From an uncultured Trichormus sp. (GTDB lineage Bacteria; Cyanobacteriota; Cyanobacteriia; Cyanobacteriales; Nostocaceae), in assembly GCA_936914905.1 (NCBI GenBank), contig CAKZGI010000289.1, positions 1 to 58,769 of the forward strand: a stretch of 58,769 nucleotides of DNA. Direction: 5' to 3'. Position numbers and translations under genes: made by a program. This document shows positions 45,358 through 58,342 of the stretch, piece after piece; position 1 is the first letter of the stretch; every line of letters starts with the position of its first letter. The notes under the pieces were generated by a model, which saw nothing but the letters and a program-made list of their open reading frames with translations, did no database searches and was not told where the DNA came from.

Positions 45358-45675
45358 TTAGACAGTTTGAATACGGATAAAAGAGGTAAAAATGGAATTA
45401 CAGAAATTATGCCAACTTCCAGCTATCCATTGACAACGAAGATTTAACATAATTTCCGCATTTTCTTTTAACCAAAATTTACTGTTTCCTTTCATTCTTA
45501 AATTGACAACTTGGCGGATTAAACTTTCGATAGCTCCACTACCAATAGGTAATTTACGGGCTAAAACTTTAGCATAATTCAAAGGTTCTTCCCGATAGGC
45601 ACGTAAAAGATAATTTCTTTGTTTAACCAGAGTTTTAGAATACTCTCCTACTCCTGAAGCAATAAATTCATCCAT
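45358..45675 (-). pseudogene. Transposase C-terminal fragment
   Basis: A 105-codon frame ending in KLPIGSGAIESLIRQVVNLR, KGNSKFWLKENAEIMLNLRC: the C-terminal part of a DDE transposase (family not certain; the IGSGxxES motif occurs in ISKra4-like and related families). The 5' part is broken: similar-strand pieces continue upstream to about 46000 (SLDLSKCLTDFQEQVTKLLE, stop, NGQTFKAYEEKIRPIAELIL). It appears inserted within the former res gene. Confidence 0.7.
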
Positions 45676-46267
45676 ATTAATGCAGCTTCTCTAATAGACC
45701 TCTTACAAAATTGTTTCTGTGGTATGATAGATAGTTTTAGATTTTATGTATTTTTGCTGCTGTTTGCGATTACTAATTCAAACATAAGCGTGTAACTCTA
45801 ACTTCTGGCTAAAACAAAGACAACCAAGCATTATAACATAAAATTAATTCTGCAATAGGTCTAATCTTCTCTTCATAGGCCTTGAAAGTTTGTCCATTCT
45901 ATTCGGGAATGTTATTAATTTCTAAAAGTTTCGTAACTTGCTCTTGAAAATCTGTCAAACATTTGCTTAAATCAAGACTTGAATATATATTTTTGTCATT
46001 AATCGTAGGCGTTCACTGTTTTTTATTTGGAAATCCTACCTTTTTTTCCGACCATAATACCAGTCTGTCTCAACTTCTCTCATCTGATAAAATTGTTTAA
46101 GTAATTTCATTGTATATATGTATACAATATTTTAATTGTACGGTAAATGGTTTTTATCGATGCCTGTTTTCAGTTTAGCGATCGCACACCTTTTGCCCCA
46201 CCTTACACAATCGCGTTGCACCCTTTTCTCACATACTTGTCGGAAGAAGATACACAGGAAGTTTTAT
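45676..46267. other. Decayed transposase N-terminal region and spacer
   Basis: Minus-strand pieces with several stops between about 45780 and 46000 look like the N-terminal part of the fragment above. The remainder is AT-rich with one HIP1 site (GCGATCGC, ~46179). No intact gene. Confidence 0.45.
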
Positions 46268-46401
46268 ATTAAGTAGGTGGGTGAAAAAATTTATAACTAT
46301 GTCATGGCGAATGCAGCAAAGGGGAATCAAGCAATCCCAAGGGTTTCAAGTAACTTATATTTTCCTACATAGTTATGTTTATTTGTGTCTACCTACTTAT
46401 T
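46268..46401. mobile_element. MITE-like element, 134 bp
   Basis: Imperfect 35-bp terminal inverted repeats: left ATTAAGTAGGTGGGTGAAAA...ATAACTATGT, right ACATAGTTATGTTTATTTGTG...CCTACTTATT. The outer (AAGTAGGT) and inner (ATAACTATGT) parts match best. The 64-bp centre (CATGGCGAATGCAGCAAAGG...) encodes nothing. It abuts the Res C-terminal fragment, so it may have interrupted res. Confidence 0.75.
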
Positions 46402-46965
46402 ATTAAAGCGAGATTGCTAATTTTGTCCATGACCAGATGAAAAAACATTTCTGGGAATATCAAGTTGAGTATGAAGTCAAAATCAGCAAAGGTTTTACAA
46501 CGCTAGAAGAGAGTGCTTATACTAAAAATGCGAATAATTCTTCAGAATATAGAATCTCGCCTCAAGATAAAAGTAATATATCTAAATATCTGTTTACAGG
46601 TTTTTCTAAATGCCTTTATACAGAACAAGAATTTCAATCAGAAGCCGAGAGGGTATTATCTATTTGGAATGAGATGCACAAAATGCTTGAAACCAGCAAG
46701 GGGACAACTTCAGATTTATTACAGATGGGATGCAGATTATTTAGAATCTCAACCGGATTTTGTGGCAGGAACAGAAGAAATTATCTATATGCTTGAACCT
46801 AAAAATCGAGATGAAATAGATCATCCTCAAGTGCTTGCTAAGAAAGATGTAGCGGCTCAATGGTGTAAATATGCTTCTGAATATATGCTAAAACACAATG
46901 CTAAGCCTTGGGTTTATGTGTTTATACCCCATGATGCGATCACTCAAAATATGATACTTAAATGA
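46402..46965 (+). pseudogene. Type III restriction enzyme (Res) C-terminal remnant
   Basis: Frame 1 from 46404: EIANFVHDQMKKHFWEYQVE, then TGFSKCLYTEQEFQSEAER; a frameshift near 46690-46705 leads into frame 2: KGQLQIYYRWDADYLESQPD, FVAGTEEIIYMLEPKNRDEID, LAKKDVAAQWCKYASEY, IPHDAITQNM. These are the end of a type III R subunit, including the C-terminal nuclease (PD/E-xK-like: QPDFVA...MLEPK). The helicase part is missing. Together with the Mod fragment it shows a once complete type III system. Confidence 0.8.
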
Positions 46966-47049
46966 CTAGGTGCGCGCTCTAACACAAAGTGACAAGTGAC
47001 AGAGGAACAGGAGAGAATTATCAATCCCCAATCCCCAATCAACGATTTT

Positions 47050-47568
47050 TCAACACCTTTGACTTATACTTGTCTCCAAATCAGGAGGATTCATAAGTTC
47101 ATACTTTTCAAAAGGTTGATGAATCCAGGGGTTATTAGCTAGATACTCAGTATAGTAATCTGGGGTAATAACTGAACAGGCCTTATACCAAATTACAGCA
47201 GTACGGATTTCCTCAATGGGAAACTCACTATGTTCTTTTAGCCAAGGAACTATTTGCTGTAGAGTTATCCCAGAATCCACTAAATCATCTACCAGGAGAA
47301 TCCGGTAACCTAACTTGTTGGTAGTCATCGTTAAGTGAGTGGAAATTATTAAACTGCCCCTTTCTTGTTTAACCGCACCACTGTAAGATGATGTAGCTAA
47401 AATTGCCAGAGGTTGATTATATATCCGGGAAAGAATATCTCCTACTCTTAGTCCCCCTCTAGCAAGACAGACAATTTGATTGAACTCCCAACCTGATTGA
47501 TAAATCTTGACAGCCAATTGTTCAATTTTATGGTGATAATCTGACCAAGAAATGTGAAGGTCTGACAT
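47050..47568 (-). CDS. Purine-type phosphoribosyltransferase
   Basis: A 172-residue type I PRTase. The PRPP-binding loop ILLVDDLVDSGITL is intact, with an upstream VCLARGGLRVGDIL dipeptide loop, and a hood region near the C-terminus (YLANNPWIHQPFEKYE). It resembles xanthine/hypoxanthine-type or GPT-like PRTases that salvage purine bases with PRPP. Base preference is unresolved. It is intact while its neighbours on both sides are broken, and lies divergent from the sugar-symporter remnant with a ~73-bp gap. Confidence 0.85.
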   Translation of the reverse strand: MSDLHISWSDYHHKIEQLAVKIYQSGWEFNQIVCLARGGLRVGDILSRIYNQPLAILATSSYSGAVKQERGSLIISTHLTMTTNKLGYRILLVDDLVDSGITLQQIVPWLKEHSEFPIEEIRTAVIWYKACSVITPDYYTEYLANNPWIHQPFEKYELMNPPDLETSISQRC

Positions 47569-47641
47569 AAAACTCAGGGAATTATTTTTTAGTTAGCACT
47601 GAAAGCAAATACCAACTATTCTAATATGAGTGTAAGTAATT

Positions 47642-49080
47642 ATGAACGATTCCAATAGTAAAAAATTAGCCAGTGAAAAGTTGGATGTTAAAACTAAACT
47701 TGCTTATGGTGCTGGAGATTTAGGTCCAGCTATTACTTCTAATATTGCCATATTTTTTCTGCTGGTTTTCTTTACCAAAGTAGCAGGTATTCCTGCTGGT
47801 TTAGCTGGCAGTATTTTAATGATTGGTAAAATTTGGGATGCTGTTAATGATCCATTTGTAGGATTATTGACAGACAAAACTAAATCTCGTCGCTGGGGTC
47901 GTCGTTTACCTTGGTTGTTATATGGTGCTATTCCTTTTGGGATTTTCTTCTTTTTACAATGGATTGTACCAGAATTTAACCCGCAGCAAAGTAGTAATAT
48001 TTGGCCATTATTCTGGTATTACGTTGCTATTGGGGTCATGTCTCAAGTGTTTTTTACAGTGGTCAATTTGCCTTATACGGCAATGACACCGGAACTATCT
48101 CAAGATTACGATGAACGAACTAGTTTAAATAGCTTTCGCTTTACTTTTTCCATTGGTGGCAGTATTTTATCGCTGATTTTAGCGCAAATGGTTTTTTCTC
48201 AGATTACTAATTCTCAACAACAGTATCTAGTATTAGCAGCAATTTGTACTGTGATTTCGGTTTTATCCTTATATTGGTGCGTTTCATGGAACACGCGATC
48301 GCATCCTGGCTTTTGAAGCGAAACGCATTCAATTGGCAGAACCTCCAGAAATTCCCTTCTTTGAACAGATAAAAATTGCCTTCGGCAATCTACCTTTTCT
48401 ATTTGTTATCGCTATCTATCTTTTCTCATGGTTAGGTGTGCAAATTACAGCTAGTACTATTCCCTATTTTGTGATTTATTGTATGGGGATGAAAAACTCA
48501 GAAGTTCCCACAGTCTTGATAGTAGTTCAAGCAACAGGCTTATTAATGTTATTTGTCTGGAGTAATCTAAGTAAAAAATTTGGTAAAAAATTTGTTTATT
48601 TTTTGGGAATGAGTGTATGGATAATTGCCGCTGCTGGACTATTTTTTCTAAAATATAATCAAATGGGATTAATGTATGTAATGGCTGTAATGGTAGGTTG
48701 TGGAGTTTCTACAGCTTATTTAATTCCTTGGTCAATGGTTCCCGATGTAATTGAATTAGATGAATTGCAAACAGGACAAAGAAGAGAAGGAGTTTTTTAT
48801 GGTTTAATGGTCTTATTGCAAAAATTTGGTTTAGCTTTTGGCTTATTTTTAGTAGGTAATGCTTTACAAGCATCTGGTTTTAAAGAAACTGTAGTTGGAC
48901 AAAATACCCTACCTATACAACCAGATTCAGCATTATTTAGTTATTAGAATTGCCGTTGGACTGATACCGACAATTTGTTTAAGTATTGGCCTGATTCTGA
49001 CTTTTTTCTATCCTATTACCCGTGAGATGCACGCGGAAATAATATTGAAGTTGCAAGAAAGACGGGAAATTGGAGGATAA
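47642..49080 (+). pseudogene. GPH/MelB-family sugar symporter, two frameshifts
   Basis: Glycoside-pentoside-hexuronide:cation symporter of the MFS fold. Segment 1 (47642-48316) has the hallmark KLAYGAGDLG start and NDPFVGLLTDKTKSRRWGRR. A frameshift near 48280 (just before a GCGATCGC site) leads into segment 2 (to 48947: EIPFFEQIKIAF, LIPWSMVPDVIELDE). A second near 48935 leads to the tail IRIAVGLIPTICLSIGLILT up to 49080. Joined, the frames give a full-length ~475-residue carrier, so the damage is recent. Confidence 0.87.
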
Positions 49081-49230
49081 AGAATTGTTTATATGCAACA
49101 GGGCGCAGAAATGATATTATTCTCCCTGTTATATTCACAGTAGATTGATAAAGACTTCCATCCTTATTAGGTGTTAAAAATGGATTAGTAGCTTGATATT
49201 TACATCTACAATTTTCTGATTGACCCAAAG

Positions 49231-50094
49231 TTATACTTGATTTTCTTGAAGAATATCTGCTCGTAATTCCTGGTAAGTATCGATATTTTTTTGATAAGAT
49301 TTTTCAATCTGCTGATAGTTATGTTGTTCTACTTTCGGAGGCAGTACAACAATTGCAATTGGAACATTAGTTTCGCTACTCTTTACATCTGAAATCTGCC
49401 AAGAAGGTGCATCCTGTAATCTATTGGGTACATCAACTTCAAAAGATATACCATGTGTTGCACAGTAAGGTCTACCATTAGCAACAACAACATCAAATTT
49501 ATTATTTTCTAGCTGACCAGAAATTTCATAATCACTTTTCATTAAGTCTTTAGCTTGTTCTCCAAATCTCTGCTTTAAAACTTCCCGTGTTTTAGACTTG
49601 ATAATTTTTGAAGCAGCTTGACGGTCACGCATCTTAAACCCAGCAGTGGATTCAGATACTAGTTCACTCAAATATTTATTAGCAATATCTTCTACTAATG
49701 CATCCACAGTGTCAAGTGAACTGCGAGGTTCTGTGAATTGAATACGAGGTTCTGTGAATTGAATACTATTTATCTATCCCTTTGCTATCTTTAAAAGTCG
49801 TTCTTAGTTTGGTACTTCATCTGGTTTGTCTGCAGGAAAAATAAGCCATTCTTTAGCTCCGTTTTCCATGCGATGAGCAAAATCTTTCAGGAAGTCAATT
49901 TCTTCCATACCAAAATGACGCACTCGCTGCGAATTTTTTATAAAGCGTATTCTGACAACGTTGTTATTAAAAGCAATCACACCAATATTAATCCGTTCAT
50001 CTGCGATCGGATTGGGAACATACTGAATTATACTGTATCTACTTGCGATAGGGCCTATATCACACATTAGATTAGGAAATCGTTCAAAATTCAA
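49231..50094 (-). pseudogene. DUF3037 protein gene with two nonsense codons
   Basis: One continuous frame broken by TAA (49804-49806, after KPDEVPN) and TAG (about 49771-49773, where Trp is likely). The N-terminal 96 codons match DUF3037 (SIIQYVPNPIADERINIGVI); the C-terminal 158 codons continue the protein. A perfect 21-bp tandem duplication (49724-49765) adds a second IQFTEPR heptapeptide. DUF3037 proteins often neighbour HipA-like kinase genes; none is seen here. Confidence 0.8.
49724..49765. repeat. 21-bp perfect tandem duplication
   Basis: CGAGGTTCTGTGAATTGAATA at 49724-49744 and 49745-49765, in frame in the DUF3037 pseudogene. Confidence 0.95.
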
Positions 50095-50129
50095 ATATGA
50101 GTCCTATATTTTTAAATCAGTTATTAGTA

Positions 50130-51299
50130 TTAGACATAACCTAAAATTGAAACACCCCAACCAATTAAACTACCACCCAAAACTAACCAAGCAGCATTGA
50201 TACAGTAACGAATAACTAAAATTACAGAAATTAAGAAAATAGCGAAACCAAAAAAATCTACATACGGTGTTTTTATTAAAGTTAAAGTCGTTATTCCCAG
50301 TTTTAATGTAGTCACTACCATTAACGCTACAGTACTGACATTAACGGCATCTAAAAAGGCCCTTGTCCAAAATGAGGCAGGTAACCGAGGAATGAGAGGA
50401 TTTAAAATAGCAACAAATAAGAATGAAGGTAGAAAAATTCCTACGGTTGCCACAATTGCACCAGGTATATAGGCAATTATATAACCTATAAATGTAGCAG
50501 TAGAAAGCACTGGTCCAGGAGTAAACTGACCTATAGTAACAGCATCTAATAGTTGTTGTCGGGTTAACCAGCCATATTCATGTACTAGTCCTCCTTGCAG
50601 AAATGCTATTAGTAAATATCCACCACCATATAAGACACTACCAACTTTGAGAAAGAATATACCTAATTTCCACAAAGGTACAGATACTGCTGTTATAGAT
50701 GTTCCTTGCCAAGTTGCACCAATAGTTAAACCAGCTATAACTAAGTTAGTTCGATTACGATTTCGTAACCAAACCATTCCTATGATTCCTCCTAGTAATA
50801 AAGCGATAACTTCATTGACTTTACCAAACCAAGTTATCAAGCCTACTCCTATAGCAATTATTAGTAATTTCCGGGTTTTTACCGCTTTATTAGATAAGCC
50901 CCAAAGGGCATTGATAATTATTGCTAGAACGGCTGGTTTTATCCCATACAGTAAAGGTGAAAATTGGGGTTAAGTACCATAATTAATATAAACCCAAGCA
51001 AATATACCTGTAATTAAAACGGCAGGTAAGATAAAACAAACACCTGCAATAATTAAGCCTAACCATCCTGCATAAATGTATTCTATATGAATGGCCATTT
51101 CTGTAGAATTGGGTCCGGGAATGAAGTTAGTCGCACCCAATAAATCCAAAAAGTATTCTCTTGTTAACCACTGACGACGCTTAACAACCTCATCTTCAAT
51201 CATGGCAATATGGGCAACTGGTCCCCCAAAGCCAATAATACCCAATTTGAAAAATAGTTTAGCAATTTCCCCTAAACGATTTAATGGCAAGTTATTCAT
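50130..51299 (-). pseudogene. chrA: Chromate transporter ChrA with one nonsense codon
   Basis: A ~389-codon CHR-family exporter in one frame from ATG 51299 (MNNLPLNRLGEI), with the two homologous halves: FKLGIIGFGGPVAHIAMIED in the first and FLKVGSVLYGGGYLLIAFLQ in the second, each with a PGP motif region (FIPGPNSTE, FTPGPVLS). A single TAA at 50970-50972 (after YINYGT, where Leu TTA is likely) interrupts it between the halves. Nothing else is damaged, so the lesion is very recent or a sequencing error. ChrA expels chromate or takes up sulfate-like anions. Confidence 0.85.
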
Positions 51300-51513
51300 T
51301 TTATTTCTGATTATGTTTATAATATAAAAGATAGACAAGAGATTTAGAACAGGCTTTGAATTACAAAAAAAAGTAGCCAAGTATACTAAACAGATTGATT
51401 TAGTGTAGTAAAATACAAATTCCGATTAAAAATCTAGTGGCTCTTTCAGTAGTAGCACTTGGTAAAGTGTGCAGAATTGACTGTTGGCATTTATGGTTGA
51501 CAGTCAATTTACT

Positions 51514-52440
51514 CTAAAATTGTGAATAGTAATTTCTCCTGGTTACAGCAGTATCAGTAAAGTCACTAAATACGCCATCTATACCTAAGTCGAAAAAGAT
51601 TTTATATTTATGCTTGATGAGCATCTCTAATTAAGGATGTTGGTGGTTTTAATTTACCATTTTCACCTCTGGGGATTAATAAATTTTGATTCACTCCTAT
51701 TGCTTGTGCATATTGAGAAATTTCTTTTAGACCTGCTGGCTTAATTAAATCTTGATATGTGCGATAATTATTGGTGGTAATAAAATCATAAAGTTTACCA
51801 GAATCATTAATTAACTGCACTAAAGGTAAATCTGTTTTTCTGGATAATTCTTGCAGATTTCTAACTTCGAATGATTGAATAGATATAGGTAAATTAGTTT
51901 TTCGCAAAGTCACTAGTAGATTTTCTTATATTGGCAAGCCAATGGATTTAAACTGAGTTGGATGTTTTGTCTCTGGATAAATTCCAATAACTCGACCAAT
52001 TTTTAAACTTGTGTTCGTGGCTAAATCAATGATTTCTTGGAATCTGGGAATTCTAAAAAATCCATTGTATTTTGTCTTTTGTGTCCGTATTTAGTTTGGG
52101 GAATGCGTTCTTTCGCGGTTAAGGTTTTTAACTATGCTAAGCTAAAATCTTCTGTAAACCAGCCTGGTTTAACTTCCCCATCAATAATTTTTTTGGTTTT
52201 AAGATGAACGAATTCAGGATCATTAGCAATATCTGTAGTTTCAGAAATTTCATTTTCATGACGAGCAATTAAAACTCCATCTTTAGTAATAACTAAGTCT
52301 AGTTCAATATAGTCAGCACCTAAATCAATTGCTAGTTGATATGCTGCTAAAGTATGTTCGGGACGGTATCCACTAGCGCCTCGATGAGCGATAATAATAG
52401 GAGTTCGGTTGGTATTTTTTCAATTAAAACCTAACACAAC
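51514..52440 (-). pseudogene. Glycerophosphodiester phosphodiesterase pseudogene
   Basis: GDPD family: [20 protein letters not shown] (catalytic HR and the E-x-D region [14 protein letters not shown]), [26 protein letters not shown], then SFEVRNLQELSRKTDLPLVQ and LGIDGVFSDFTDTA. Stops and frameshifts occur after DFSLA (~52137), after GLPI (~51930) and after DAHQA (51608); the segment near 52040-52110 is also out of frame. It would hydrolyse glycerophosphodiesters to glycerol-3-phosphate. The longest frame left is 51608-51913. Confidence 0.85.
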
Positions 52441-52582
52441 AGTCTATTGTATCTGTCTTATTACGTAATAGTTTATGTTTGCAGAAATTAAATACCACAA
52501 TATTTTAAAGTAAAATCTTTTACAAGCTTGAGCTATTTAAAATAAAGATATACCATAGATAAGTGAGGATTTCGTTACAGTT

Positions 52583-53415
52583 ATGACAAACAATAATATA
52601 GACAAGTAGTTTTTAGGTTTGATACAACGGGTAGTATGTATCCTTGTTTAACCTAGGTGCAGAGGAAAATCAGAAATACTGTTACCAGACTGATGAATGA
52701 ACTTCCCTTAATCAAGATAGGAATTATAGCTCATGCTGACTATTATGATGCAGGTTAAAACTATATTTCAAAAATATTGAATATCTCTGGTGATGTTGAT
52801 GAAATTTGTGATTTTGTCCAAAACATTGAACCGACTGGTTGGGGAGATACACCAGAATATTATGAGTTAGTATTACATTAGGCTCAATCTTTATCTTGGT
52901 CAAAATCTGCAAATAAATCATTAGTTTTAATTGGTAATGATATTCCTCAGGCTTATGAACAAGAAAGAATTCAACAAGGGCGGACTAGTCGTGGGTTAAA
53001 TATTTAATTTAACACAATGATGAAACGAGAAGGAGTTTCCTATTATGAATCTAGTGATTTAACGGCAGTCTCTCCGGGACGTTTTTAAGTTTTATATGTT
53101 GACTAAGATATTTTCATTAAGGCTTTTGTCTTGGAAATTGCTTTAAGATTTAAAGTAGGTAGGGGGTTCTATAAATTCACAAAAATATAAAATATCCAAG
53201 CCAAAAAAGAAATTATTTTAATGGATAGGGAGACTGGTGATTTATTTGAAGGTAGTTCCACTAGGGAAATGTTAGGTCTACCAATGGATGCCACGATACG
53301 GATAAAACCTAGTAATCTAGAAAAATACGTGGTATTTGTGCAAAGTACGTCAGCTAATCGCAAGTTGATTGGTAAAACTAGATTTTTATATGAAGTGGAA
53401 GATTGGTATAATTGA
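52583..53415 (+). pseudogene. VWA-domain protein pseudogene
   Basis: Starts MTNNNIDK then stops. After a frameshift it reads FDTTGSMYPCLT (the MIDAS DxTxS-like motif of von Willebrand A domains), RLMNELPLIKIGIIAHADYY, SGDVDEICDFVQNIEPTGWG, SLSWSKSANKSLVLIGNDIP. Several stops (about 52756, 52878, 53005, 53087) and frame changes follow, ending in MDRETGDLFEGSSTREMLGL and a YEVEDWYN tail at 53415. Clearly dead. The original is a cyanobacterial VWA protein of unknown role. Confidence 0.8.
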
Positions 53416-55886
<2,471 letters not shown>

Positions 55887-55975
55887 AATTTACCTAGTAA
55901 TGCAAATTGCAGTTGATAAAGATATTTAGCATCACTAAACTGCTGATCAAAAGTATCACTTCTTGAATCTGAATT

Positions 55976-56092
55976 GTAAGTATTCAGCTATCAGCAGTCA
56001 TATTTTTCAGGCTAACACCAAAAACACCTATTTCATAATTAAGCAATTTCTCAAACATTCTGACTCCTGACTCCTGACTCCTGAATTCTTAC
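55976..56092 (+). repeat. Dispersed repeat, shortened copy D
   Basis: Like copies B and C but lacking the central GCTAATGCCTAACGGCACGC segment, probably by recombination between short CAGCTA repeats. It ends with three GACTCCT units. It fills most of the gap downstream of ligA. Confidence 0.8.
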
Positions 56093-56118
56093 TCTGTATT
56101 TTCGAAATACAGTTTCCT

Positions 56119-56613
56119 TTACAACATTTCAAAGACTGACTGATGACTTTTAATAAAATCATGAGTAAAATAATTGACCACATTCGTATCACTTAATTCC
56201 AAATTATAAAAATCCACAAACTCATAGTTAAGATATAGACCGGCGTGCCAAGTTCCCACCTCTAATTTAATAAAACAATTTCCTGGAATGCGGAAAGCAA
56301 CAAGTTCTTCTAACACGGGGTTATCAATATTATTATGAGGTGGACAAACTACCATTAACTAATCCTTACCTTCTAAAGAACCTAAACATCGAGTAAATTT
56401 TTCATGACGAGTAATTTTGTAAAACCTTTGTCCTTTATTATGCAATCGCATAATATAAAAACGAGGAATACCATTTTGTACATTTAATTGTGCATCTTCC
56501 CCATTAAAAATCTGACCTTCTCCACTAGTAAATATCACCTGTCCATAACGCTCAAAATTCTCCAGTGTGATCCATTCTGCTTTTAAATGTTGGACTCTAT
56601 GGGATACACTCAT
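56119..56613 (-). pseudogene. Ureidoglycolate lyase-like gene with one nonsense codon
   Basis: One frame of 164 codons interrupted by a TAG at 56359-56361 (after SLEGKD, where Trp is likely). N-terminal half: LKAEWITLENFERYGQVI and RFYIMRLHNKGQRFYKITRH; C-terminal half: AFRIPGNCFIKLEVGTWHAG and FVDFYNLELSDTNVV, all matching the ureidoglycolate lyase (AllA-like) cupin family. The enzyme splits ureidoglycolate to glyoxylate and urea. Otherwise undamaged, so recently inactivated. Confidence 0.83.
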
Positions 56614-56993
56614 AAAAAATCCTCATATACCTGGCTCAATTATTGTATAAAATTTCTTGACAAGCAAACAAATTCTTACCAATCTAATTCATTGGTTGTG
56701 TTTCCTGATTTGAAAGTTTAGCAAGTCCAAGCAATTAACACCAATTCAAAATTCAAACTTAAGAAAAGCAGACATAACAAGGGTTTGTAAATGTGTATCT
56801 GTAGCATTGTTTTTGAAATTGGTATAAAAACTCATTAACTTAAAACTCCATGAACTTATACCAATTTTAAAAATATTAAATTTTTTTGAATTTCGGACTT
56901 TGAATTTTGAATTGGTATTATTCTTTCTTCCAGAAGATGGCACAGTGTCCCATCAGCCTACTACTGAATTCCTATTTCTTGCAACTGGGCTGC
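56614..56993. other. Gap holding a MITE-like inverted-repeat element
   Basis: About 380 bp without a gene; most of it is the nested inverted-repeat element at 56740-56916. Confidence 0.6.
56740..56916. mobile_element. Nested inverted-repeat element, 177 bp
   Basis: Perfect 18-bp ends ACCAATTCAAAATTCAAA (56740-56757) and TTTGAATTTTGAATTGGT (56899-56916), plus an inner pair AAATTGGTATAA (56816-56827) / TTATACCAATTT (56856-56867). Non-coding; could be a small non-autonomous element or a repeat of the 'ATTCAAAATTC' type scattered in Nostocales. Confidence 0.6.
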
Positions 56994-58001
56994 TTACACA
57001 GCATTAATTTGATCAATCACCCGCCAAATTTCCTGTAACATAGGCTCTAAGCCAGTGCGAGTAACAGCGGAAATTATGAAAACAGGTGCATAAGAAAGTT
57101 GATTTAACAGCCTAGCTAACTCCTCTAAATCAACAGTTTCCCTATCAACAGCATCAATTTTATTCAATGCTAAAATTTGTGGACGTTTTTCTAAATCCCG
57201 ACGATATGCTTTTAGTTCTTGTTGGATAGTATGGTAATCACCAATTACATCTTCACTTGTGGCATCAATTAAATGTAATAAAACCCTGGTGCGTTCAATA
57301 TGGCGCAAGAAATCATGTCCTAAACCGGCACCGTGAGAAGCACCTTCAATTAATCCTGGAATATCTGCAAAAACTGTACCATCACCTGTGGTTTTTCTCA
57401 CTACACCCAAGTTAGGAATGAGAGTCGTAAAGGGATAATCCGCAATTTTAGGACGTGCAGCAGATAAAGATGAAATTAAGGTGGATTTACCAGCATTTGG
57501 TAAACCAATAATTCCCACTTCTGCTAACAATTTCAATTCTAAACGTAACATCTTCCTTTCTCCTTCCAGACCAGGAAGTGCATATTCTGGCGCACGGTTG
57601 CGGTTACTCAAAAAATATTGATTTCCTAAACCACCTTTACCACCTTCAGCAATGAGAAAAGTTTGTTCAGGTTGAATTAAATCACCTAAAATTGCATTGG
57701 TTTCCGCATCATAAATCACAGTACCACAGGGAACTTCGATAATTAAATCCTTTCCTGATGCACCTGTGCAATTATTCGGTCCACCACGACCCCCGTTGTC
57801 GGCTTTGAACAGATGCTTGTATCTAAAATCCAGCAAAGTTTGCAGATTTTCCACTGCTTTAAAAATTACCGAACCACCCCGTCCACCATTACCGCCAGAG
57901 GGTCCACCCGCAGGAACATATTTTTCCCGCCGAAAGGCAACAATACCATCGCCACCTTTACCAGATTCAACTTCAATTAACGCTTGGTCAATAAATTGCA
58001 T
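56994..58001 (-). CDS. obg: GTPase Obg (CgtA)
   Basis: A 335-residue ribosome-assembly GTPase. The N-terminal Obg fold (~1-158) is glycine-rich ([20 protein letters not shown] and [14 protein letters not shown]), then the G domain: G1 GLPNAGKST (~168), G3 [24 protein letters not shown] for guanine specificity and SAVTRTGL. It lacks the extra C-terminal OCT domain, as many cyanobacterial Obg proteins do. Start at ATG 58001 fits [12 protein letters not shown]. Confidence 0.95.
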   Translation of the reverse strand: MQFIDQALIEVESGKGGDGIVAFRREKYVPAGGPSGGNGGRGGSVIFKAVENLQTLLDFRYKHLFKADNGGRGGPNNCTGASGKDLIIEVPCGTVIYDAETNAILGDLIQPEQTFLIAEGGKGGLGNQYFLSNRNRAPEYALPGLEGERKMLRLELKLLAEVGIIGLPNAGKSTLISSLSAARPKIADYPFTTLIPNLGVVRKTTGDGTVFADIPGLIEGASHGAGLGHDFLRHIERTRVLLHLIDATSEDVIGDYHTIQQELKAYRRDLEKRPQILALNKIDAVDRETVDLEELARLLNQLSYAPVFIISAVTRTGLEPMLQEIWRVIDQINAV

Positions 58002-58008
58002 AATTTAG

Positions 58009-58034
58009 TCAGTTGTCAGTTGTCAGTTGTCAAT
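58009..58034. repeat. 7-bp STRR upstream of obg
   Basis: Three GTCAGTT/GTTGTCA-type heptamer copies, a common intergenic repeat in Nostocales. Confidence 0.8.
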
Positions 58035-58064
58035 TACCGTAACAATTAACTAGTAACGACTAAC

Positions 58065-58304
58065 TTAAATATAAGATGAAACATCTTCACCACATTCATC
58101 TGCAAGGTAGGAAAGGGCGCGAAACCGTAAACCTACTAATTTTTCATACAAGGGGTTCATTTTACACATGGGCGGAATATGAACTATTTTCCGTCCAAAG
58201 AAGGTGACATCCCGTTCAAAGGGACATTGAGAAGAAATCATTTTACACAAAAACCTAGCTAATTGGGGATCATGAATTTCTAAACCGTCCAACCAGTCTC
58301 GCAT
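58065..58304 (-). CDS. Mo-dependent nitrogenase C-terminal family protein
   Basis: A small protein (79 residues from ATG 58304) matching the family named for the Mo-nitrogenase C-terminus: SSQCPFERDVTFFGRKIVHI, PPMCKMNPLYEKLVGLRFRA and the ending YLADECGED. Despite the name, the family is a stand-alone cyanobacterial protein whose function is not established. It lies ~40 bp downstream of the TerB-like gene and upstream of obg on the same strand. A longer, now broken, upstream extension cannot be excluded. Confidence 0.8.
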   Translation of the reverse strand: MRDWLDGLEIHDPQLARFLCKMISSQCPFERDVTFFGRKIVHIPPMCKMNPLYEKLVGLRFRALSYLADECGEDVSSYI

Positions 58305-58342
58305 CGGATGAAGTAGATCTGATGGATCTTAGGATATTGTCC

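Noticed and set aside
52724-52921. Minus-strand 65-codon frame
   Set aside because: Antisense to the VWA pseudogene, whose plus-strand blocks are clearly recognisable.
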